Shown here piece by piece: positions 1 through 6,820 of a DNA stretch of 8,122 bases (positions are counted from its first letter, which is position 1; every line of letters begins with the position of its first letter). This DNA comes from Chloroflexota bacterium (GTDB lineage: Bacteria; Chloroflexota; Limnocylindria; P2-11E). Made by a program: the position numbers and the translations under genes. Where the stretch lies: positions 1-8,122 of the forward strand of contig VBEU01000102.1 in the NCBI GenBank assembly GCA_005883775.1, read 5' to 3'. The notes under the pieces are model-generated. The model made no database searches, had not been told where the DNA came from, and saw nothing but the letters and a program-made list of their open reading frames with translations.

Positions 1-2
1 TC

Positions 3-77
3 CTCGCCACCATCGCGTACAGCGCATTGCTCTTGTCTGCGACGCGGTGGGCGCTCAGCCGAGGAGTGCGGCGTTAG
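3..77 (+). CDS. Possible C-terminal end of a membrane protein (5' truncated)
   Basis: The third forward frame is open from the window edge to a TAG at 75-77. It reads LATIAYSALLLSATRWALS followed by RGVRR. A hydrophobic helix followed by a short basic tail is the usual end of an inner-membrane protein with a cytoplasmic C-terminus, for example a transporter permease. It would converge with the MFS gene and overlap its last 23 bp. Only 24 codons are visible and the frame carries no diagnostic motif, so it may be a chance open frame. The family cannot be named. Confidence 0.3.
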   Translation, partial: LATIAYSALLLSATRWALSRGVRR

Positions 78-1446
78 GCGTCCGGAGCCGCGATGCGACA
101 AAGATGCCGGCGATCGCGAGGCCCGCCGCGAGACCGTCGGTGACCGCGACGCCGATGACGGCGTTGCCGGAACCCGCGACCGCCGCTGCGACCGCGACCG
201 CGCCGAGGCCCGTCCCGAGGGCGTTCCCGAGGATGTCGGCAAGCTGCATCGACGAAGCTGTCGCGCCCTCGCTGCCGGTGGGTGCATGGCGCAAAACCGT
301 GAGCGAGATCGAGCTGTACGCCATGCCGATACCGAGGCCGGCGATGCCCCACGCGGGAACGCAGAGCCACGCCGGGACCGCGCCGCTCAGCACGACGACC
401 ATGGCCGCGATCCCGATCGCGATGAGAAGGAAACCGTTGCGCACGAGCGGAGCCGGGCCGACGCGGAACACGGTCCGTTCCTGAACCCAGGCGCCCGTCG
501 TCCACGCGATCGTGCCGGCGGTGAGTGCAATCCCGGATAGGACGACGCTCTCTCCGCGGATCGTCGTCACGGTCAGAGGCACGAAGACGTCGGCGGCGAA
601 GAACGCGAACGTGAGGATCCCTCGCGATAGCACCGCAGCCGGGAGGGCGCCATTCGCCCTGAATGTGCCCGCCGGCAAGAGCTTGCGCAGCGCGGGGATC
701 CCCAGCCCCAGGCCGATCGCGAGCAGCGCCGGCGACAGAACGACGTCGCGCGCCTGCAGCCCCGCCAGCGCGAGGCCCGTTCCCGACGCGACCCGCACGG
801 CGTCAAGAAGCACGCGGCGAGCGACACGATGAGGATTCCCCGGAACGCTGCGCAGCTCGCGCAACGCGAGCGATCCAGCGACGAGCACGAGGGGCAGGAG
901 ACCCAGAAAGACCGACCGCCACCCGACGTGATCGGCGACAAATGCGGCAAGCGCCGGACCCGCGATGCCGGGCACGACCCAGGCCGTCGAGAGGACCGCG
1001 AACATGCGCGGCCGGAGAGCGTCCGGATACGTACGGCCGATGACGACGTACGCGACGGCGGGTATGGCGCCGGCCCCAAACCCCTGGATGGCACGTGCCC
1101 CGACGAGGACCGGCATCGACGGTGCGAGCCCTCCGATCAGCAGGCCGATCGCGAACAGCCCGAGACCGGCGCCGAAGGGGACCGCGGGGCCGAAGCGATC
1201 GGCGAGCTCACCGGCGACGACGATCCCGACGAGGTCCGCCAGAAGGAACGCGCTGAAGACCCATCCGTAGAGGGCGACGCCGCCGAGATCCGCGACGACG
1301 AGCGGCATGATCGTCGCGATCGCGAGGGCTTCGAACGCCACGAACGTCACGTTGAGAACGAGACCCGCGGTGAGGCCGCGCCACCGTTCGTCCAATAGTC
1401 CGAAAGTCACCTTGACGGGGGACGTGCTAACACACCGCGCAGACAC
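55..1446 (-). CDS. MFS transporter, drug-efflux (EmrB/QacA-like) type
   Basis: A 463-residue polytopic inner-membrane protein of the major facilitator superfamily, probably a proton-driven exporter. Visible signatures are motif A between helices 2 and 3 (GELADRFG, residues 79-86), the motif B-like RAIQGFGAG (118-126) with its conserved Arg, and a motif C-like stretch in helix 5 (VVPGIAGPALAAF, 157-169) followed by GWRSVF. Motif C is typical of antiporters such as multidrug and drug:H+ exporters. Hydrophobic segments fill nearly the whole length, with hydrophilic breaks near 197-213 and 252-268. The substrate cannot be read from sequence. The start is uncertain. GTG at 1446 gives the longest form, but GTG at 1410 (451 residues) also leaves helix 1 intact. 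Neither has a Shine-Dalgarno sequence. The gene diverges from the cyclase gene and ends in a possible overlap with a convergent gene. Confidence 0.9.
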   Translation of the reverse strand: MSARCVSTSPVKVTFGLLDERWRGLTAGLVLNVTFVAFEALAIATIMPLVVADLGGVALYGWVFSAFLLADLVGIVVAGELADRFGPAVPFGAGLGLFAIGLLIGGLAPSMPVLVGARAIQGFGAGAIPAVAYVVIGRTYPDALRPRMFAVLSTAWVVPGIAGPALAAFVADHVGWRSVFLGLLPLVLVAGSLALRELRSVPGNPHRVARRVLLDAVRVASGTGLALAGLQARDVVLSPALLAIGLGLGIPALRKLLPAGTFRANGALPAAVLSRGILTFAFFAADVFVPLTVTTIRGESVVLSGIALTAGTIAWTTGAWVQERTVFRVGPAPLVRNGFLLIAIGIAAMVVVLSGAVPAWLCVPAWGIAGLGIGMAYSSISLTVLRHAPTGSEGATASSMQLADILGNALGTGLGAVAVAAAVAGSGNAVIGVAVTDGLAAGLAIAGIFVASRLRTPNAALLG

Positions 1447-1484
1447 CCGGATGACAGGGCCGCGGACGTAACCTCGCGAGGCCG
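1411..1484. promoter_or_regulatory. Divergent promoter region between MFS gene and cyclase gene
   Basis: This short region, 38 bp from the GTG at 1446 or 74 bp from the GTG at 1410, must hold the start signals for two divergent genes. On the plus strand TAACCT (1469-1474) fits the loose -10 pattern TANNNT and lies 10 nt before the cyclase ATG, which implies a leader of only a few bases. A perfect 10-bp palindrome, CCTCGCGAGG (1472-1481), overlaps its end and could be an operator, or the GAGG could act as a weak ribosome site only 3 nt from the ATG. No good -35 box was found for either direction. Confidence 0.3.
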
Positions 1485-4007
1485 ATGCGGGGAGCGACAG
1501 TCACCTGTCCGAAGTGCGCGACCGAGATGCCCGTCGCGTTCAGCTTCTGTGGAAAATGCGGCGCGCGGCTTGTCGCGGTCCAGCCCATCGAGGGCGAGAC
1601 GAAACAGGTCACCGTGCTCTTCGCGGACATCTCGGGGTTCACTGCGCTCGCGGAGCGGCTCGATCCCGAAGAGCTTCACGAGAACATGCGCGCCGCGTGG
1701 GACGCGATCGCGGTGGAGATCCGGGCGTTCAACGGGCTCATCGAGAAGTACATCGGCGACGCCGTCGTCGCGGTGTTCGGCGCGGTCGACAACGAGATCG
1801 ACCATCCCGCGCGCGCCCAGCGGGCGGCCCTCGCCATCCTCGGCGCGCTCGACCGTGAGAACGAACGCATCGCAGAGCGCACCGGCCGCAATCTCGCGCT
1901 GCGCATCGGGATAAACAGTGGGCTGGCCGTCGCAGGCGCCGTCGGCGATAGAGAGAGCGAGTTCGGCGTGCTCGGCGACGCGGTGAACGTAGCCGCGCGG
2001 CTCGAGCAGGCGGCCGAGCCAGGCGAGGTCCTCGTGGGCGATGCGACGTATCGCCTCGCGCCGGGCCTCTTCGCGTACGAGCCACACCCACCCGTCGCGG
2101 CAAAAGGAAAGACCGCCCCTCTCGTCGCATGGCGGCTTCTGCGCATCGAAACAGCGGCGACCGACCGCGGCCGCGCACCGCTCGTCGGACGAGACAGCGA
2201 GGTCGCGCTGCTCGTGGGTGCGCTCGAGGACGCTCTCGCGGGCAAGGGTCACATCGTGTCGATCGTGGGCGAGGCCGGCCTCGGCAAGACGCGGCTCGTG
2301 GACGAGCTGCTCGCGGATCCGCGAGCGCTCGGCGCACGCGTCGCGCGGGCGCGCTGCTCGCCGTACGACGCGCATCGCGCGTACGGCGCGATCTCCGACC
2401 TCTTGCGTCGAGCGCTCGCGATCGGGACGAACGCGCCGACCGAGATCGCACACCGCATGCTCACCGAAACGGTCCCCGGGATGGAGCCCGAGGCCGCAAA
2501 GATGGTCCTCGCCGCCCTTGGGTATAGCCTCACGCTCCCGGCGCTCTCGGGCGAGACGCGACGAAAGCTGCTCGACCGCGCGATCCGCGACCTCATCCTG
2601 CGCGTCGCTCGGACGCAGCCCGTGATCCTCGCATTGACCGACGTGCAGTGGGCCGACGCGGCTTCGCAGGAGCTCCTCGCCGCTCTGGCCCCGGCGCTCG
2701 CGGGCACGGCGGCACTGTTTGTCACAACCTATCGCCCGGATTTGAATCCACCGTGGTCGACGAGTCGCGGTCACTTGCAGATCCGGCTCACTCCGCTCGC
2801 GACCGGCCCGAGCGCCGCACTGCTGCAGGCGCTCCTCCCGGCGAGCGCCCTCCCGCAAGAGGCGATCGACGACATCGTCGCTCGCAGCTCCGGAAGCCCG
2901 ACATACATAGAGGAGGCCGCCCGGTGGCTCGTGGCGATGGGAGTCGTCGTCGAGCGCGAGGGCGCCTCGCCGCTGGCCGACGTCAGTCGGATCCGTGAGC
3001 TCCCGGACGCTCTGCCGATGCTCCTGCTGCGCCGCGCCGAGCTCGCTGTCGGTCCGGAAAAGCGGGTTCTCCATGCGACCGCGGTCGCGGCGCGCGCCTG
3101 CGAGCCCGGGCTTCTGCGTGCGTTGTTCGGCCAGGATGTGGATGTCGATTCGGCTCTCGCGAGCCTCTGCGCACGCGGGCTTATCGAGCTCACGAGCCAC
3201 GGCGACTACCGCTTCCGGCAATCGCTGTTGCGCGAGCTCGTCTATGACTCCATCTCGCCGCGCAATCGCGAGGATCTGCATGGGCGCATCGGTCAGGTCA
3301 TCGAGAGCGTGATGCCGGAGGTGGCCGTCCAGCAGCCCGAGCTTCTCGCGAACCACTTCGCCGAATCGACGCACGTCGGCCGCGCGATCGACTACTCGAT
3401 GCGCTCAGGTGAGAGGGCGGTCGCGTTGTACGCGCTAGCCGACGCGCTCCATCACTATCGCGCTGCCGCGAAGCTCGCCGAGCGCCTCGCCGGTGGCGGC
3501 GAATCGGAGCGCGCCCGCGCTCTGGTGGAGGCGTGCGACGCGGCACGCGCGCTCGGACACGAGGATGCGCTCGCGATCGCGGAGGACGCGCTCGCCGGAC
3601 CGATGTCCGACGACGTCGTCCGGGCCGCCCTCCGCCGCCGGGCCGGGGAGCTGGCGGCGCGCGCGCACGAGACGCAACGGTCGGCCGAGCATCTTGCCGA
3701 GGCGGATCGTCTGACTCCCGCTGAGGGGCGCGAGCGCGCGGAGCTCACTCTCGCCAAGGCCTACCTAGCTCGTTCCGACGAGCGACCGGCCGAGGCGCTC
3801 GCCGTCGGCCGGACCGCCGTGAAAGAGGCGCTCGCCGCGAACGATCGCGGTCTGGCTCTCGCCGCGGAGGAGGCGGTCGCGGTGTTCGCGGCCGACGCCG
3901 GCTCACAGGACGAGTCGCTCCGCGCGACCGAGAGATGCGTCGAGCACGCGACGGCGATCGGCGATCTCTCAGGCCTGGCACGCGCCCTCGCGCTCCTTCT
4001 CCGGTGA
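1485..4007 (+). CDS. Zinc ribbon-class III nucleotidyl cyclase-STAND ATPase-TPR protein, N-terminal part (frameshifted)
   Basis: A cytosolic signalling protein of 840 codons as read. Residues 8-25 hold a zinc ribbon (C8-x2-C11, C22-x2-C25). Residues 40-217 form a class III cyclase domain with metal-binding D48 (FADISGFT) and D92 (EKYIGDAV), substrate-contacting K88, and transition-state N168 and R172 (GDAVNVAARLE). The likely reaction is ATP to cAMP. However, the base-selecting position seven residues before N168 is G161, where related bacterial enzymes usually have Thr, Ser or Asp. Residues 233-480 are a P-loop ATPase with Walker A GEAGLGKT (262-269) and a Walker B-like region LTDVQWAD (384-391). 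D386 is present but T385 stands where Glu is usual. From about 640 onward the protein is Ala/Leu-rich and TPR-like. The frame hits TGA at 4005-4007, but the next forward frame continues the helical repeats to 4680. The intact protein would be about 1065 residues, normal for this architecture. ATG 1485 is chosen because the ribbon starts seven residues later. Confidence 0.9.
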   Translation: MRGATVTCPKCATEMPVAFSFCGKCGARLVAVQPIEGETKQVTVLFADISGFTALAERLDPEELHENMRAAWDAIAVEIRAFNGLIEKYIGDAVVAVFGAVDNEIDHPARAQRAALAILGALDRENERIAERTGRNLALRIGINSGLAVAGAVGDRESEFGVLGDAVNVAARLEQAAEPGEVLVGDATYRLAPGLFAYEPHPPVAAKGKTAPLVAWRLLRIETAATDRGRAPLVGRDSEVALLVGALEDALAGKGHIVSIVGEAGLGKTRLVDELLADPRALGARVARARCSPYDAHRAYGAISDLLRRALAIGTNAPTEIAHRMLTETVPGMEPEAAKMVLAALGYSLTLPALSGETRRKLLDRAIRDLILRVARTQPVILALTDVQWADAASQELLAALAPALAGTAALFVTTYRPDLNPPWSTSRGHLQIRLTPLATGPSAALLQALLPASALPQEAIDDIVARSSGSPTYIEEAARWLVAMGVVVEREGASPLADVSRIRELPDALPMLLLRRAELAVGPEKRVLHATAVAARACEPGLLRALFGQDVDVDSALASLCARGLIELTSHGDYRFRQSLLRELVYDSISPRNREDLHGRIGQVIESVMPEVAVQQPELLANHFAESTHVGRAIDYSMRSGERAVALYALADALHHYRAAAKLAERLAGGGESERARALVEACDAARALGHEDALAIAEDALAGPMSDDVVRAALRRRAGELAARAHETQRSAEHLAEADRLTPAEGRERAELTLAKAYLARSDERPAEALAVGRTAVKEALAANDRGLALAAEEAVAVFAADAGSQDESLRATERCVEHATAIGDLSGLARALALLLR

Positions 4008-4680
4008 AGCGGGCGCACTACGGGCGCTCGGCCGCTCGTTCTTCGGGCTCGGCCGCTTCGCGGAGGCGCATGCGACGCTCGAGCGGGCGCTCGCACTCGC
4101 CGACCCGCTTGCGCAGGGGCAACAGCCCGCGGATCCCGCATCCACACTGCTCGTGCTCGGCTCGCTGGCGATCGAGCGCGGCGACTTCGCGTCGGCGGCG
4201 ACGACCCTTTCGGAGGCTCGCGCCGTCGCCGAGCGGTCTCCCTCGCGCGAACACCTCGCGCCGCGGATCGCGGCCGAGATGGCGCGACTCGCGCTCTATC
4301 AGGGTTCGCTCGACGATGCCCGTCACCACGCGGCCGCCGCGCACGCGGCCGCGGTCGAACACGAGTGCCGCCGCTGCGGTGCGGGGATCGCGGCGACCCT
4401 CGTCGAAGTGGCGTGCGCGAGCGGCGACCTAGCCTTGGCCGATGCCCGCCGGACGGAGGGCCTCGAGCACGCGTTCCGGCTCGGGCTCCCGGTCGCGAGC
4501 GCGGAGATACGCGCGGCGTCCGCGAATCTTCTCGCGGCGCACGGCGACATCGTCGGCGCGCGCAACGAATGCATCGAGGCGCTCGCGGTGTTCGAGCAGC
4601 ATGGGCCGACGTACCTCGCCGAGCGAACCCGGCGGCGCATCGCCGAGATCGACGTCAATGGGAAGGCTCAAAGCGCCTAG
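4006..4680 (+). pseudogene. C-terminal TPR-like part of the cyclase-ATPase gene, displaced by a +1 frameshift
   Basis: This is the continuation of the upstream gene in the next reading frame. From 4003 the frame is open for 225 codons to TAG at 4678-4680. It begins SGEAGALRALGRSFFGLGRF followed by AEAHATLERAL, a textbook TPR-like helix pair that joins smoothly to the end of the upstream part (LARALALLL). Later segments (RGDFASAATTLSEA, GSLDDARHHAAAAHAA) repeat the same helix-turn-helix rhythm. It has no plausible start of its own near the break. The first GTG in frame is at 4153, inside a repeat and without a ribosome site, so it is unlikely to be an independent gene. One extra base somewhere in about 3985-4004 explains the break. 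Reading on to a natural stop without further lesions points to a recent mutation or a sequencing error rather than old decay. Confidence 0.8.
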
Positions 4681-5943
4681 TTAGAGGGCGAACTCCCCCG
4701 GCGCGATCTTCTCGCGGCCACCCATGTACGAGCGCACCGCTTTAGGTATCTCGAGCGATCCGTCTTTGCGCTGGTAGTTCTCCATGATCGCGATCATCAG
4801 GCGCGCAAGCGCCAGGCCCGAGGCGTTGAGGATATGCACGTGCTCGGGCTTTCCACCGGCTTCGCGCCGAAAGCGGATGCTCGAGCGTTCGGCCTGGAAC
4901 GAGCCGCAGTTCGACGCTGACGACACCTCGAGCCACTCGTTCGCGGCCGGGCTCCACACATCCACGTCAAAACCGCGGATCGCGGTGAAGCCGAGGTCGC
5001 CCGTGCAGCGCTCCGACACGCGCACGGGGAGCTCGAGCTTCTCGAGCACCTCGACCGCGAGCGCAGTCATCTTGTCGAGCCACGCCGGCGACTCCTCAGG
5101 GGCGCAGTGCACCACCATCTCGACCTTGTCGAACTCGTGACCGCGCTTTATCCCGCGCACATCGCGGCCTGCACTCATGTGCTCGCGCCGGAAGCACGCC
5201 GTGTAGGCGACGTAGCGTCGCGGCAGAGCCGCGGCGTCCAAGATCTCGTCCCGGTGCAGCCCAACGAGCTGTGGCTCCGCGGTGGGGAGGAGCCACACGT
5301 CATCGTCTTCGTCGCGGTACAGGTTCTCATCGAAGTGCGGAAGGTGCGCACTTCCGACGAGCGTCTCGCGTCGTGTGACGAACGGCGGGTAGATCTCGGT
5401 GAAGCCGGCGGCGATCTTGAGGTCGATCATCCAAGCGATGAGCGCACGCTGCAGAGCCGCGCCCGCCCCGCGTAGCACGTAGAACCGCGAGCCTGAAAGC
5501 TTCGTGCCGCGCGGTATGTCGAGGATCCCGAGCGCCTCGCCGAAGTCCCAGTGCGGCTGCGGGACCAGATCGAGCTGCCTCGGCTTGTCCTGGCGCAGGA
5601 CCTTGTTGTCGTGCTCGTCCTTGCCCTGCGGGACGCCGGGGGCGATCTCGTTCGGTATCCAGAGAAGCTTCTCGTCGCGCTCCGCCTCGAGGGCGGTGAG
5701 CTCCGCCTGATCGGCCTTGATTCGTTCCCCCACCTCCCGCATGCGCGCCTTCACTTCCTCGCTTGGCGGCCCGCCACGGCTGGCCTTGTTGCGTTCGGCA
5801 TTCAGCGACTCGACCTGAGCGCGAAGATCGCGTGCCTTTCGGTCGAGCTCCAGGATCCGGTCGAGGGGCGCGTCGAAGCCGCGTGCAGCGAGCATGTCGC
5901 GCACCTTCTGGGGGTCTTCACGGATGCGCTGGAGAGGGGTCAT
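4681..5943 (-). CDS. serS: Seryl-tRNA synthetase
   Basis: A class II aminoacyl-tRNA synthetase that charges tRNA-Ser (and tRNA-Sec where present) with serine in the cytosol. Its 420 residues match the usual bacterial length. Residues 1-100 form the N-terminal antiparallel coiled-coil arm that grips the long variable arm of tRNA-Ser. The catalytic core shows the serine-pocket TAE triad (221-223), motif 2 (from FRRE at 251 through DVRGIKRGHEFDKVE, 261-275), the strand EVSSASNCGSFQAER (339-353), and motif 3 (LNASGLALARLMIAIMENYQ, 372-391) with Arg381. The tail IPKAVRSYMGG is typical of the family. Motif 2 reads EHM where most SerRSs have EAG, an uncommon variant. The ATG at 5943 has no Shine-Dalgarno sequence, but GATAAT lies 12 nt upstream. 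The gene is divergent from the glycosyltransferase and tail-to-tail with the cyclase gene, with no intervening base. Confidence 0.97.
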   Translation of the reverse strand: MTPLQRIREDPQKVRDMLAARGFDAPLDRILELDRKARDLRAQVESLNAERNKASRGGPPSEEVKARMREVGERIKADQAELTALEAERDEKLLWIPNEIAPGVPQGKDEHDNKVLRQDKPRQLDLVPQPHWDFGEALGILDIPRGTKLSGSRFYVLRGAGAALQRALIAWMIDLKIAAGFTEIYPPFVTRRETLVGSAHLPHFDENLYRDEDDDVWLLPTAEPQLVGLHRDEILDAAALPRRYVAYTACFRREHMSAGRDVRGIKRGHEFDKVEMVVHCAPEESPAWLDKMTALAVEVLEKLELPVRVSERCTGDLGFTAIRGFDVDVWSPAANEWLEVSSASNCGSFQAERSSIRFRREAGGKPEHVHILNASGLALARLMIAIMENYQRKDGSLEIPKAVRSYMGGREKIAPGEFAL

Positions 5944-5972
5944 CGAGCGCGTGCCATTATCCGTGCTCTTCC
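5944..5972. promoter_or_regulatory. Candidate bidirectional promoter between serS and the glycosyltransferase
   Basis: The two divergent start codons are separated by 29 bp. The only AT-rich run, ATTAT at 5956-5960, sits exactly at the centre (5958). Read toward serS it gives GATAAT (5961-5956), five of six matches to the -10 consensus. Read toward the glycosyltransferase it gives CATTAT (5955-5960), a weaker match. Each hexamer ends 12 nt from its ATG, so both transcripts would have leaders of only about 5-6 nt. Neither gene has a Shine-Dalgarno sequence, and no good -35 box was found inside either coding region. Confidence 0.35.
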
Positions 5973-6818
5973 ATGTACGACGTGGTCCTCGTCGCCTTCG
6001 AAGGCCCCGACCGCTACTCGTTCGTGGGTGGCCTCGCGACGCGGATGATCGATCTCGCAGACGCGCTGGTCGATCGCGGACATCAGGTGCGCCACATCTT
6101 CGTCGGCGACCCCAAGCTCCCGGCGGTGGAGGAGCGCAGCGACGGCTCGTTGATCCTCGAGCGCTGGTCCCAGTGGATCAGCACGTATCACCCGAAGGAC
6201 GTCTACGACGGCGAGGACGGCAAATGGCGCGACTTCTCGCGCACCGTCCCCGCGCACCTTGCCGATCTCGTGATCGCGTCGGCGGCGGAAGGGCGGAAGT
6301 CCGTCCTGCTCTTCGAGGATTGGCAAACGGCCGACGCGGCGATCGCGACCTCCGCGATCCTGAACGTCCGCATGCCCGGCGCCGCGGCCATCCTCTGGAA
6401 CGCGAACAACACCTATGGCTTCGGGAGCATCGATTTCTCGCTGCTGCGGCTCGCCGCGTCGATCACGACGGTCTCGCGTTTCATGCGCGCGGAGATGTCC
6501 GCGGTCGGTGTCGATGCGGCCGTCCTCCCGAACGGCATCGCCGAGCGTTTCTTGAAGCCGCTGCCGCCGGCGGAGGCGCGGCCGCTGCGAGTGGCGTTCG
6601 GTGACCGGCCGACCTTCGTAAAGGTCGCGCGATTCGATCCAGACAAGCGCTGGCTCTGGGCGATCGACGCGATCGCGTTCATGCGCGACGCGGGCGCGCG
6701 CCCGCGGCTGCTCATGCGCGGAAGCCGCAATCCGTATGGCGACATCGTCGGCGCCCGTATACGCGCCCGCGGGCTCTCCATCGAGCGTGTCGCTCTTCCG
6801 ACCGAAGCCGCGTTCTAG
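5973..6818 (+). CDS. GT-B (family 4-like) glycosyltransferase, N-terminal part (frameshifted)
   Basis: Probably transfers a sugar from a nucleotide-sugar donor to an unknown acceptor at the cytoplasmic face. The 281 codons from ATG 5973 cover the N-terminal acceptor domain, with a glycine-rich loop (FVGGLATRMIDLADAL, 17-32), then ILWNANNTYGFGSIDF (140-155), ITTVSRFM (164-171), the PNG turn of the domain linker (VLPNGI, 184-189) and the start of the donor domain (FVKVARFDPDKRW, 215-227). It stops at TAG 6816-6818 just after LPTEAAF. The rest of the donor domain, including the catalytic EX7E motif, is encoded in another frame from 6818 to 7117. Alone, this product would lack donor-binding residues and should be inactive. 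The frame is also open upstream of 5973 into the serS gene, but family similarity begins at MYDVVLVAFEG. The neighbours give no hint of the acceptor. Confidence 0.85.
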   Translation: MYDVVLVAFEGPDRYSFVGGLATRMIDLADALVDRGHQVRHIFVGDPKLPAVEERSDGSLILERWSQWISTYHPKDVYDGEDGKWRDFSRTVPAHLADLVIASAAEGRKSVLLFEDWQTADAAIATSAILNVRMPGAAAILWNANNTYGFGSIDFSLLRLAASITTVSRFMRAEMSAVGVDAAVLPNGIAERFLKPLPPAEARPLRVAFGDRPTFVKVARFDPDKRWLWAIDAIAFMRDAGARPRLLMRGSRNPYGDIVGARIRARGLSIERVALPTEAAF

Positions 6819-6820
6819 CC

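Noticed and set aside
829..1398. A 189-codon plus-strand frame opposite the MFS gene.
   Set aside because: The product is dominated by Arg, Asp and Glu with no domain. It is a shadow of the transporter gene.
1412..1440. TTGACG at 1412-1417 as a plus-strand -35 box.
   Set aside because: No -10-like sequence lies 16-18 bp downstream; the position is filled by CCGCGC.
1407..3374. A 655-codon open frame on the minus strand, antisense to the cyclase-ATPase gene.
   Set aside because: It has an Arg-rich, low-complexity composition and no motifs, and mirrors a strongly supported coding frame. High third-position GC removes stops from the antisense frame.
4153..4680. An independent 175-codon gene starting at GTG 4153.
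   Set aside because: The coding pattern extends upstream of the GTG in the same frame to about 4003 and joins the previous gene. It is better explained as the frameshifted C-terminus.
5763..5972. An N-terminal extension of the glycosyltransferase frame into the serS gene.
   Set aside because: The extra residues are Arg-rich and antisense to the SerRS coiled coil. Family-like sequence starts at ATG 5973.
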